This document shows, one piece after another, positions 33,254 to 40,568 of a DNA stretch of 40,568 nucleotides (position 1 is its first letter; each line of letters begins with the position of its first letter). The stretch is from an uncultured Solobacterium sp. (GTDB taxonomy: Bacteria > Bacillota_I > Bacilli_A > Erysipelotrichales > Erysipelotrichaceae). The stretch is from positions 1 to 40,568 of the forward strand of contig URHY01000011.1 of assembly GCA_900547815.1 (NCBI GenBank), written 5' to 3'. Position numbers and translations under genes: made by a program. The notes under the pieces are model-generated. The model was not told where the DNA came from. It saw only the letters and a program-made list of their open reading frames with translations, and did no database searches.

Positions 33254-34399
33254 TTATTTTTCTTTGTACATGCAAGCACTATTTAAAATAATAAAACATA
33301 AAGTTCCCGTCGCAACAATATTGAGCGTACAGTCTAATAATCCATAAACCAATACGATTGCGATAAAACACATCATCATGCCAAATAAAGCTGGATTTTC
33401 TTTTCTAGTATTGGATACAAAAATTTCTTTATTCAGCACAAATATATAAGCTAGTAAAATAATTGTTCCAATGATTCCATAAGATAAAATCGAATCTATG
33501 TAGATATTATGCGCATGCGGTGCCTTATGACCGTTCACCAAAGGATAAAACTTTTTATATGTCTGAGGACCCCATCCAAAAAATGGATACATAGAAATAC
33601 ATAAAAATGCCGTTTTCCAAATTTTAATACGAGAGGCAAAAGTAGACATATCACTAATTCTTGGAATCAATGTTGGTTTTAAGAAAACTAAGCCACATAC
33701 ACATAATTCAAACACAGTAGAAGTAATAAACAATTTTTTCCAGCGAACACAATATAAGAATATTGGAAAAATCACCACAAAAGGTAATAATGCTGTTCTA
33801 GATCCAGTAAGATAAAGCACAAAGAAATTGAAGAGTGCAACCATAAAATATCCAATCTTACAAAGAATATTGTCATTTTTCACGAAACGATACATGCAGA
33901 TCACACAAACAAAATCAATAATCATCGCATAAATATTCGCATTCATAAACGTAGACGTAATTCTTCTTGTAGGTGAATTAAAAATATGAAATTCCAAGAA
34001 AGTGCGACCATTCGCAATTGAAATTTGATTAAACTGATATAAACCATAAATAGCCGCAAAAACAGAGAGAATAACAATCAGATCACACATGACTTCAAAA
34101 CTATTTTTTTTGATACTCTTACGATAATAAGCCCCATAAAGGCCAATCAATACAAATAGGCAAGTATTACCTAAACCATTCCAATTTGAATAGAGTAATG
34201 ACACAAAAAATTCCAGTCCTATAAAACTATATAAAAAAATAGCTCCCGTTTGATTTTTTATAGCCTTGACAAGCTTATGACGACAAAATGCTTGTAACAA
34301 TATGCATGCGATACCAACACTTGCTACTTCAAATGGTAAAAACAGAAAAAACGTTCCCAATAAAACCATTTTTTCATCTAAATTCATTTTCTTTAACAT
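33254..34399 (-). CDS. O-antigen ligase/polymerase-like membrane protein (Wzy_C family)
   Basis: A 381-residue polytopic protein with about 10-11 membrane helices. The conserved periplasmic-loop motif of O-antigen ligase family proteins is present as GWGPQTYKKFYP and HKAPHAHNIYIDSILSYGII (about 283-310). Typical members ligate or polymerise surface polysaccharide repeat units from lipid carriers; here no other polysaccharide genes surround it. The ATG at 34399 follows AAGGGAGAAC; a TTG at 34414 lies over that site. It is separated from tRNA-Thr by the latter's terminator. Confidence 0.82.
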   Translation of the reverse strand: MLKKMNLDEKMVLLGTFFLFLPFEVASVGIACILLQAFCRHKLVKAIKNQTGAIFLYSFIGLEFFVSLLYSNWNGLGNTCLFVLIGLYGAYYRKSIKKNSFEVMCDLIVILSVFAAIYGLYQFNQISIANGRTFLEFHIFNSPTRRITSTFMNANIYAMIIDFVCVICMYRFVKNDNILCKIGYFMVALFNFFVLYLTGSRTALLPFVVIFPIFLYCVRWKKLFITSTVFELCVCGLVFLKPTLIPRISDMSTFASRIKIWKTAFLCISMYPFFGWGPQTYKKFYPLVNGHKAPHAHNIYIDSILSYGIIGTIILLAYIFVLNKEIFVSNTRKENPALFGMMMCFIAIVLVYGLLDCTLNIVATGTLCFIILNSACMYKEK

Positions 34400-34412
34400 G
34401 CGTTCTCCCTTC

Positions 34413-34439
34413 AAAAAAATAAGCTGGATTCACCAGCTT
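34413..34439 (-). terminator. Terminator of tRNA-Thr
   Basis: On the minus strand AAGCTGG-TGAAT-CCAGCTT (34439-34421) is a perfect 7-bp stem followed by ATTTTTTT. It lies 12 bases after the tRNA 3' end. Confidence 0.85.
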
Positions 34440-34451
34440 AATTTGAATTCA

Positions 34452-34526
34452 TGGTGCCGACTATCGGATTTGAACCAATGACCTACGCGTTACGAGTGCG
34501 TTGCACTACCACTGTGCTAAGTCGGC
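34452..34526 (-). tRNA. tRNA-Thr (anticodon CGT)
   Basis: A 75-nt cloverleaf with encoded CCA: acceptor GCCGACT/AGTCGGC, D arm GCAC-AGTGGTA-GTGC, anticodon loop CTCGTAA (anticodon CGT, codon ACG) and T arm ATTGG-TTCAAAT-CCGAT. The anticodon stem ACGCA/CGCGT has an A-C mismatch at the pair closing the loop (31-39), otherwise regular. The upstream 30 bases contain TATAAT but no convincing -35 box. Confidence 0.93.
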
Positions 34527-34559
34527 ATAAAGACTACCATTATAGGATAGTCTTATTTT

Positions 34560-35834
34560 TTATGATTGTAAAGCAGCAATCTGCTGTTGATAATATGTAA
34601 TTTGTTGCTGCAAAGAATATAACATCTGATTGTTCGTGTTGATCTGCGACTGAATATCTGTTGTATCTTCGCCAGCCTGTTGAGCATAAGCCAAATCAGA
34701 CTCTAGACTTTGAGCATATTGTGCATACGTGTTATAGTCTTGCTGTAAACCATTTAAAGTCACTTGGTACTCTTGAATCTTTTGTTCATTTTCAGCTTTT
34801 TTCTGTTCTTCTTCAACTTTAGCTTGGGCCTCAGCCTGTGTTTTTAAATTCTCCTGCTCTTTACATAAATCGATAAAATCTTTACCTGTCTTTGATTTAG
34901 ATAAATCATCCACATCTTCTTTTAAACTCTTAGACAAAGAGCTATATACAGATTGCATATCCGTAACTGCCATTTTTTCTTCGTCAGATTTTGCATCCCA
35001 ACCATTTAATAGTGTCATAATTTGTTGATAAGCAGGAAGTTTAGCTTCTTCTTTTGAAATTTGAAGTTCCTTGATATCTTTCAACAACGCTTTATATGTC
35101 TTTCCGGTTTGTTCTTTAAAATACTCATTGATTGATGTTTTCTGTTTATCTAATAATTTCTTATATCCAGAATCCAAATCCAAAAGTTCCAATTTTTCAG
35201 CATCGGACATCATATTATCTCCATACTCATCGGCATATGAAATAAGTTTATCATATGTTTTTTGTTGAGCGGGTGAAACAATATTTTGTGGATCATAAAC
35301 CAATACTTTATAAGAATAAACGCCTAAAGCAGCTACGCCCAATAAAATGACTCCCAAAACAATTTTTGTAACCTTGCTCATTGGTTTCTTTTTTTTTGGC
35401 TTTTTTGAGTCATTCTTTTTCTTAGGTTCTTTTGTTTTCTTCTTTTCTTTAGTTTCTTTTTTCTTTTCTTCAACCACAGATTTTTTATCAGCTTCTTGAT
35501 CATCATTTGACATATCTTGCAACATCGCATGAACAAGATTCAATGCATCATTGGATTGTTCACTTTCAATTGAAGATGTAGTAAAATCATCATCCGTGCT
35601 TACCAAATTTGTTTTTTGATCTTCATAAAATTGTTCTTCTTCCGCAATTGTTTTTTGACCACGTTCTTTTCGAAGCATATCTAAAGCAGAAGACATCGTC
35701 TTTTCAGCCTGTTTTCTTTCTTCATCGCTCATTTCATGAACGGTTTTTGGTTTTTTTAACTCCTCGTTATATTCAGTTTTTTTATCTAAAAGTGCTTTTG
35801 AATAAGCATCTATGTTTTTATCTTTTTTACTCAT
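34560..35834 (-). CDS. Membrane-anchored coiled-coil protein, unknown
   Basis: A 424-residue protein with a long, highly charged cytosolic N-terminus (about 1-155, ending in a Lys/Glu/Pro run), one membrane helix (about 162-181, IVLGVILLGVAALGVYSYKV) and an extracellular helical part. The latter includes a Gln/Ala/Tyr-rich coiled coil (about 330-424) ending in repeated QQ pairs. I recognise no family. The architecture recalls cell-envelope scaffolds. It follows the SagB-type gene after 36 bases and may be the last gene of that operon. Confidence 0.65.
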   Translation of the reverse strand: MSKKDKNIDAYSKALLDKKTEYNEELKKPKTVHEMSDEERKQAEKTMSSALDMLRKERGQKTIAEEEQFYEDQKTNLVSTDDDFTTSSIESEQSNDALNLVHAMLQDMSNDDQEADKKSVVEEKKKETKEKKKTKEPKKKNDSKKPKKKKPMSKVTKIVLGVILLGVAALGVYSYKVLVYDPQNIVSPAQQKTYDKLISYADEYGDNMMSDAEKLELLDLDSGYKKLLDKQKTSINEYFKEQTGKTYKALLKDIKELQISKEEAKLPAYQQIMTLLNGWDAKSDEEKMAVTDMQSVYSSLSKSLKEDVDDLSKSKTGKDFIDLCKEQENLKTQAEAQAKVEEEQKKAENEQKIQEYQVTLNGLQQDYNTYAQYAQSLESDLAYAQQAGEDTTDIQSQINTNNQMLYSLQQQITYYQQQIAALQS

Positions 35835-35870
35835 AATATATTTTCCTTAGTTCCTATATATTCTAACACA

Positions 35871-36650
35871 TTATAAGCCTTCTTTTTCAACAAATTCATA
35901 AAAAGATTTTTCTTTCAAAAAATCCTTTCTATCCACCTTTCCCACTGTTTGAGAATAAATAATAAACTCATTTTCCCCATCTAATTCAAACATTTCATCA
36001 CAAATCGTAGTTACACATGCTCCAATTCCACAAGTACCCAAGTCAATGCTTGTACTAGCTAAATAGATATTTTCTCCTACATGACCTAGATCAACTAGTG
36101 CAATACGATGCGCAAGATTACCATAACGCCACTCTGTACGATAGGGTATATAACTAAAATAGAAAATCACATTTGCTTTTAAAGCCCACAACTGCCTGCA
36201 TAATGAAGCAGATAAAACATCAGACACTTTGTCAATCGGATTCAAAAACTCAATACGATGTTCCATCGGTAAATAATGATAGGTTCCAGGTTGTAAACCT
36301 TCTACATTTTGACACACGAAATAAAGTTCAAAGCCATGACGAGCTCCTCCAGAAGGTACTGTACGCAATGTTGCATAATGCTTTCCACGAAGTTGTTTAA
36401 CACCTTGGCAAGTCCAAAGAATATAGGAAAGTTCTAATAAAGACATCGGTTCTTGCGTATAAACTCGACTACTGTGGCGTGTATTAATAATTTCTAAAAA
36501 GTCAGAATGAATAGATAAATCTTTAAAGTTTTTAGGAAGTTCAATCGATTCTTTACGCATCGCTTTTTTTACTAAAGGTGGTTGTGGAAGTCTTTTATCT
36601 TGATCCGATTCAAATTCTTCCACATCATATTTTAATTCTGAATAATCCAT
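35871..36650 (-). CDS. SagB/ThcOx-type nitroreductase-fold oxidoreductase
   Basis: A 259-residue FMN-dependent dehydrogenase of the SagB/ThcOx group. The FMN-binding motif is INTRHSSRVY (about 54-63), with the substrate region TVPSGGARHGFELYFVC (about 91-107) and LGHVGENIYLASTSIDLGTC with IGAC (about 180-200). Members oxidise azolines in peptide maturation, but related stand-alone proteins occur without peptide clusters, and no SagC/D-type YcaO gene or precursor peptide is seen here. It lies 13 bases after the MoxR gene and shares its direction, so it is probably cotranscribed. Confidence 0.82.
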   Translation of the reverse strand: MDYSELKYDVEEFESDQDKRLPQPPLVKKAMRKESIELPKNFKDLSIHSDFLEIINTRHSSRVYTQEPMSLLELSYILWTCQGVKQLRGKHYATLRTVPSGGARHGFELYFVCQNVEGLQPGTYHYLPMEHRIEFLNPIDKVSDVLSASLCRQLWALKANVIFYFSYIPYRTEWRYGNLAHRIALVDLGHVGENIYLASTSIDLGTCGIGACVTTICDEMFELDGENEFIIYSQTVGKVDRKDFLKEKSFYEFVEKEGL

Positions 36651-36663
36651 ATATTTCCTTTCT

Positions 36664-38133
36664 TTAATGAGCTAACTCATCTAATAATCTTGCCTTTTGT
36701 GTTCCAATCAATAGTACTTGTTTATATTTCTCATAAACATCGATTGTATGTGAACTTAAATATAAGGCCATTTCAGGTGACATTGTTAAATTTGTAACAA
36801 ATATTGTCATTTCCTGCCCATTCTTAAATGCACTTTCCATAAATTCAAACGCATTTAAAATCTGCATCTTCAAACTAGATTCAATGGATTCCATCTTTTC
36901 TTTCTGTTTAAAGAACGGGTTTGTGCAAGAATCAAAACGAGACTTAGGATCTAAACTTTCATCCACATTCATTTTTTGAATTTGATTTAAGACCACTTCG
37001 TATTCATGTTTCTTAGAAATACTTAATAATTCAGCTTGTAACTTAAAATGATAAGCATCTATAAATTCTTTAACACAAGACTTATAAGAAGAGACCATTT
37101 TCTTTCGATAATCCTTTAAAAAACTATACCATAAATCTGTACAATTCTTTTCAAAAGAATATACATTCACTTGTCTTAATAAACCATCCATCACCAAATT
37201 GACAACAGATACTCTTTCATCAAAATCCGCATTGAATAATCTTGCGTAAATCGTACTCGATACATTTCCACTTAAGATATCATCAATGCCATAATCATCC
37301 TGATATTTTTTATATACTAAATAATACGCAAACACATCTTCCGCAATATCTTCATGATGCAAATATTCATAAATCGTATCCTGAGAAATGTCTAAATTCA
37401 TTTTTTCATATGTATATAATAAATAAGATAAATCTTCCCAGCCTCTTGCCGTCACAAATTCCATACCATCTACACTTGTTGAAACTTTATAAAAATTTGT
37501 TGGTTTTAATTCCAAGTAACTTAAAATCATCGGATGAATATGTTTAGATATTGCATATTCTTTCCACACATAATAATCTGTTTCTACATGAATATAGCGA
37601 ATACGATCCATTGTCACTACATCAAAATCGCGAACAGATTTGTTGTATTCACTTGGATTGCCTGCTGCGACAATGATCCAGCCTTCCGGTACTTTTTGAT
37701 TTCCAAAAGTTTTATTCTGTAAAAATTGAAGCATAGTAGGCGCCAATGTTTCGGATACACAATTGATTTCATCAATAAAGAGAATACCTTCTTTTAAGCC
37801 TGTTTCTTCCATCTTTGAATATACACTCGCAATAATTTCACTCATCGTATATTCTGTAATGGAATAGGTTTTGCCTTGAAATTCTTTTTCTTGAATAAAA
37901 GGAAGTCCCACTGCACTTTGACGCGTATGATGTGTAATTGTATAACTGACAAGCCCTATTTGACATTCCTTTGAAATCTGTTCCATAATCTGTGTTTTTC
38001 CAATACCAGGAGGACCAATCAATAATAATGGTCTTTGATTCTTGGCTTCAATTTCATATTCACCAAATGTATTCTTTGATAAATAAGCCTTGACGGTATT
38101 TTTTATTTCGTTTTTTGCCTGTAATATATTCAT
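36664..38133 (-). CDS. MoxR-family AAA+ ATPase
   Basis: A 489-residue AAA+ protein. Walker A is GPPGIGKT (residues 40-47) and Walker B is GILFIDEINCV (about 117-127). SETLAPTMLQFL and the sensor-1 region WIIVAAGNPSEYNKSVRDFD (about 155) are typical of MoxR/RavA-like ATPases. A C-terminal helical extension of about 200 residues has no recognised domain. MoxR ATPases usually act as chaperones for the VWA protein encoded beside them, as here. The ATG at 38133 overlaps the VWA gene stop (ATGA); an earlier in-frame start at 38166 would sit within that gene. Confidence 0.88.
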   Translation of the reverse strand: MNILQAKNEIKNTVKAYLSKNTFGEYEIEAKNQRPLLLIGPPGIGKTQIMEQISKECQIGLVSYTITHHTRQSAVGLPFIQEKEFQGKTYSITEYTMSEIIASVYSKMEETGLKEGILFIDEINCVSETLAPTMLQFLQNKTFGNQKVPEGWIIVAAGNPSEYNKSVRDFDVVTMDRIRYIHVETDYYVWKEYAISKHIHPMILSYLELKPTNFYKVSTSVDGMEFVTARGWEDLSYLLYTYEKMNLDISQDTIYEYLHHEDIAEDVFAYYLVYKKYQDDYGIDDILSGNVSSTIYARLFNADFDERVSVVNLVMDGLLRQVNVYSFEKNCTDLWYSFLKDYRKKMVSSYKSCVKEFIDAYHFKLQAELLSISKKHEYEVVLNQIQKMNVDESLDPKSRFDSCTNPFFKQKEKMESIESSLKMQILNAFEFMESAFKNGQEMTIFVTNLTMSPEMALYLSSHTIDVYEKYKQVLLIGTQKARLLDELAH

Positions 38134-39398
38134 AACTTTTCTTCCAATCTGTATTGAATCGCCCAAGAAGGCACTTTACTTTGATCATACTCTTCTAAAT
38201 AGATGAATGCCGTTTTATAAGCCGGACACTTTTTTGGATAAATACCTTTTCCATCTGTAAAATAAAGTAAACCACAAAGATTTTGAAATACTTTTTGATT
38301 CACCAAATCATTCACATAGCTAAATACCGGTCTAAAATCGGTATTCCCTCCACCCACTAAAGTAAATGAATCCAATAATTGATCCATCTCATTTTGATTA
38401 GAAATAACATTTTCTTTTCGAATTCTGTCATCACATTGAATGATATGTACCTTACATGATTTATAAAACATATTTGAAGTGCTCAAAATACTATATGTAT
38501 TGGATATAAAACGTTTCGCAAGATTTTCATCAATAGAATAACTTGTATCCAATACAATCACAAACTCATAGATTTTCTTAACTTCTTTTGTTTCTAAAGG
38601 CTCGATCAAAGGCATGTTTTTATATATCGACATTCCATATGTATAATATGAAAGGTCAAACTCATCATCATTGATCTGTATTTCTTCTTTCATAATACTA
38701 AAACGTTTCAAAAATTGTGAAAATGAATATTTCGATTTCTTTGCCTGTAAACTCGATACAAGAAAGGCATCCCCATCGTCATTCTCTTTACCTTTTTGTT
38801 TATGATCAAAAAGCGTCTGTTTTGCGACATTCTGCCACTTTTTTTGAGTCGAAGAAGATTGAGGTATTTTTTCATCCTTTTCTGTAGGCCATGATGCATG
38901 ATCATCTACCACAAATTCATAGTATAAATTTTGAATATCATCCCTTGTACAAAGCCATTCATAAACTGTTATACAACTCAATCCATCCAACTTTTCGATT
39001 TGGTGATATACATCTTTTCGAGCATAGGATAAGATTCGTGAAACACTTTTTTTATGCATTGAATCCAAAGTATATTCCACCACAATATCACAAGCAACAT
39101 TCCAAATAAATTCTATACGATTTTTTCTTAGCCAAATATGACTATAAAGACAATGTAAAACACTATGCATATAGGCTCGATTTAAAAATAGTGAATTCTT
39201 TTTAAATAAATCAATCACCTTTAATGGATTGTAGTAAAAATAAACTCCATTTGTAGCACATATAGATACACGTTCATCCTCTTTAAATATCAACGTATTT
39301 AATGCCGTTAAAAAATGTGGCATATCCATATAGAGTTCTGTTTTAACAAGTTCTAATATATGAATTGCCTTTTCCTTTTCCCAATCACTTTGACGCAT
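38130..39398 (-). CDS. VWA-like protein with DUF2201 metallopeptidase-like domain
   Basis: A 422-residue protein. The N-terminal DUF2201 region has YFYYNPLKV, LNRAYMHSVLHCLYSH (about 73-87), WNVACDIVVEY and DDHASWP (about 165-171). The usual zinc motif HExxH reads HSVLH (His78 to His82), with Ser in place of the catalytic Glu, so peptidase activity is doubtful. The C-terminal VWA-like domain (about 277-400) has the MIDAS residues DTSYS (284-288), Thr in GGNTDF (353) and Asp in FTDGKG (382). It should bind metal and partner proteins and be a client of the adjacent MoxR ATPase. Start overlaps the previous gene by one base. Confidence 0.85.
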   Translation of the reverse strand: MRQSDWEKEKAIHILELVKTELYMDMPHFLTALNTLIFKEDERVSICATNGVYFYYNPLKVIDLFKKNSLFLNRAYMHSVLHCLYSHIWLRKNRIEFIWNVACDIVVEYTLDSMHKKSVSRILSYARKDVYHQIEKLDGLSCITVYEWLCTRDDIQNLYYEFVVDDHASWPTEKDEKIPQSSSTQKKWQNVAKQTLFDHKQKGKENDDGDAFLVSSLQAKKSKYSFSQFLKRFSIMKEEIQINDDEFDLSYYTYGMSIYKNMPLIEPLETKEVKKIYEFVIVLDTSYSIDENLAKRFISNTYSILSTSNMFYKSCKVHIIQCDDRIRKENVISNQNEMDQLLDSFTLVGGGNTDFRPVFSYVNDLVNQKVFQNLCGLLYFTDGKGIYPKKCPAYKTAFIYLEEYDQSKVPSWAIQYRLEEKL

Positions 39399-40303
39399 TA
39401 AAAATCCTCAAAAGAATATGTAGATGACAATGAAAACATCTTATTCTTTAATTCCATCAATATCGTCCTTACTTCTAAATCTATTTCTTTAGAAATCAAT
39501 TCATCCAATTCATTCTTATCTATGCATTTTTCATCAATCAATTTTTCCACCATACCACATATATCTTTATATGATAGTAAATAAGAAGTCAAATCATGTG
39601 CTCTTAAATAAAGAACGTATTGTTCAGAACCCATCATAAGTCTTAGAATCGCGACATGAAAGATACATGATTCACTTTCTTCTGCACATAATTTTTCAAA
39701 GCAGGCATCATAACCATCAAAATCAACTTTCCCATCTTTAAAGCACTGTCGCATACGAAAGCCTTCCCCTTCTATATTTAGGGCAAAGATATGAGCTGGG
39801 CCCACCTCATCATAACCACCAATATATTCTGGATAAAATATAGAGCCATCTATAAAATCAACTTCTACATCCCATGTGATTTGGGTCAATATTTGTTTTA
39901 AAATCGTTTCAGAAAATATAGAACAGTCATAATAGATATGATTGAGTCTTAAACAATTCATAAACACATCACTACCAATATTCATTAAACTAGATGGTAC
40001 ATATATTTCTTTTAGCTTTCGACAATTATAGAACGCATAATCCCCTATTTTTTTAACATTTCTACCAAGCTTAACACTTTCAACATCATTACCACTACAC
40101 ACATGATAATTTGAAGGAATCTCATGACTTAAAATAGTTTTTGATAAATCGACTTCTTTTGAAGAAAAACAATAATCTGCAATTTCACGAACCATATATC
40201 CATCAATACATTCAGGTATTTCTATTGTGGGACAAGTAGAATAGACTCGATTGATGCGAATTGAATCTTCATTTATTTTTTCATAATATACACAAATTTC
40301 CAT
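39398..40303 (-). CDS. BspA-type leucine-rich-repeat protein
   Basis: A 301-residue protein. Residues about 20-130 show LRR_5/BspA-like repeats, with IEIPECIDGYMVREIADYCF, VKLGRNVKKIGDYAFYNCRK and IYVPSSLMNIGSDVFMNC, the cytosolic-looking form without signal peptide. The rest (about 150-301) is acidic and helical with no family I know. It starts the MoxR-VWA operon and likely recognises a partner protein. The ATG at 40303 gives the natural N-terminus; an upstream ATG at 40336 overlaps the -10 box. No Shine-Dalgarno: TATAAT ends six bases before the ATG. Confidence 0.72.
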   Translation of the reverse strand: MEICVYYEKINEDSIRINRVYSTCPTIEIPECIDGYMVREIADYCFSSKEVDLSKTILSHEIPSNYHVCSGNDVESVKLGRNVKKIGDYAFYNCRKLKEIYVPSSLMNIGSDVFMNCLRLNHIYYDCSIFSETILKQILTQITWDVEVDFIDGSIFYPEYIGGYDEVGPAHIFALNIEGEGFRMRQCFKDGKVDFDGYDACFEKLCAEESESCIFHVAILRLMMGSEQYVLYLRAHDLTSYLLSYKDICGMVEKLIDEKCIDKNELDELISKEIDLEVRTILMELKNKMFSLSSTYSFEDF

Positions 40304-40309
40304 ACAAAA

Positions 40310-40315
40310 ATTATA
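40310..40315 (-). promoter_or_regulatory. -10 box directly upstream of the BspA-like gene; leaderless layout
   Basis: A perfect TATAAT (40315-40310) is separated by six bases from the ATG at 40303. The -35 is weak: TTGTCT with a 15-base spacer (40336-40331) inside the terminator stem of tRNA-Leu. Initiation is expected at or near the start codon. Confidence 0.45.
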
Positions 40316-40323
40316 ACATAAAA

Positions 40324-40354
40324 CAAAAAAAGACAACTACCAAAGTAATTGTCT
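40324..40354 (-). terminator. Terminator of tRNA-Leu
   Basis: On the minus strand AGACAATTAC-TTTG-GTAGTTGTCT (40354-40331) pairs over 10 bp with one G-U and is followed by a run of six T (seven with the last stem base). It starts 11 bases after the tRNA 3' end and abuts the promoter of the BspA-like gene. Confidence 0.85.
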
Positions 40355-40365
40355 ACATTTACAAG

Positions 40366-40449
40366 TGGTGCGGGTGAAGGGACTCGAACCCCCACGCCGA
40401 AGGCGCCAGATCCTAAGTCTGGTGCGTCTGCCAATTTCGCCACACCCGC
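40366..40449 (-). tRNA. tRNA-Leu (anticodon TAG)
   Basis: An 84-nt class II tRNA with encoded CCA. Acceptor GCGGGTG/CACCCGC, anticodon stem CCAGA/TCTGG with loop CTTAGGA (anticodon TAG, codon CUA) and a long variable arm (GCCTTCGGC-type hairpin) mark it as leucine. T arm GGGGG-TTCGAGT-CCCTT. Confidence 0.96.
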
Positions 40450-40468
40450 ATTTCCAACGTGCCCACAT

Positions 40469-40497
40469 ATAATACACTAACAAAAAATAAAATGCAA
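40469..40497 (-). promoter_or_regulatory. Promoter of tRNA-Leu
   Basis: On the minus strand TTGCAT (40497-40492), a 17-base spacer and TATTAT (40474-40469) lie 19 bases before the mature tRNA 5' end, typical for a tRNA gene. Confidence 0.75.
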
Positions 40498-40528
40498 GTA
40501 CTTTTTAAAAAAATAGTGATTACGCATG

Positions 40529-40564
40529 AAATAATCTTCAAAATTTCGTGATTTAAGATTATTT
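40529..40564. repeat. AT-rich inverted repeat at the window edge
   Basis: AAATAATCTT (40529-40538) and AAGATTATTT (40555-40564) are a perfect 10-base inverted repeat with a 16-base loop. It may be a weak terminator of a gene beyond the window. The right flank is cut, so this cannot be decided. Confidence 0.35.
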
Positions 40565-40568
40565 ATTT

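Noticed and set aside
34527..34560. Hairpin AAGACTA/TAGTCTT as a terminator of the 424-aa gene
   Set aside because: On the minus strand it is not followed by a T run; the T-rich side is on the plus strand, where no gene ends.
35871..36650. Azoline-containing peptide cluster suggested by the SagB-type enzyme
   Set aside because: No YcaO (SagD), SagC or precursor peptide gene was found within the neighbouring 5 kb.

Overview
The window is a gene-dense, AT-rich stretch of a low-GC Gram-positive chromosome. Nearly every gene has a strong GGAGG-type ribosome binding site. It carries a Bacillota-type SUF cluster with SufU, CIRCE-controlled clpB, PrsA-like foldases and a type VII-like secretion locus, and shows no outer-membrane genes. 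Base composition and gene content fit a gut Bacillota, perhaps an Erysipelotrichia relative; the species cannot be named from sequence alone.

Layout. 1-2533: a possible tail of a truncated gene, a cytosolic leucine-rich-repeat protein (-), a cold-shock protein (+) and an HD phosphohydrolase (+). 2530-9364 (-): the sufCDSUB Fe-S operon, continuing into 5-formyl-THF cyclo-ligase, an SGNH hydrolase and an unknown protein. 9497-11424 (+): two PrsA-like foldases, the first membrane-anchored and the second a lipoprotein.

11447-20698 (-): one tightly overlapping 9.2-kb operon that looks like a divergent type VII secretion system. Its order is FHA protein, membrane-anchored Ser/Thr kinase-like (EssB-like) protein, an Ig-like-fold protein without a signal peptide, a shortened EssC ATPase, an EsaB/YukD-like ubiquitin fold, two WXG100 proteins, a 57-aa helical protein, a Gly/Ala-rich beta-patterned probable substrate, and a DUF4176 protein. 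No EsaA or EssA homologue is visible. This is the most unusual part of the window.

20799-23908: two membrane proteins in convergent overlap, a serine acetyltransferase and a Sir2 deacylase. 23968-30709: clpB under two CIRCE operators, a transaldolase-like enzyme divergent from a DeoR regulator, and nagA divergent from a flavodiiron protein. 30723-34526: an RsmF-like rRNA methyltransferase translationally coupled to a secreted M23 peptidase, an O-antigen-ligase-like membrane protein and tRNA-Thr. 34560-40303 (-): a likely five-gene operon of BspA-type LRR protein, VWA/DUF2201 protein, MoxR ATPase, SagB-type oxidoreductase and a membrane coiled-coil protein. tRNA-Leu follows at the right end.

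Two regulatory themes recur. At two convergent gene pairs each terminator lies inside the other gene's coding sequence. Several genes without a Shine-Dalgarno have a -10-like box exactly six bases before the ATG, suggesting leaderless mRNAs.
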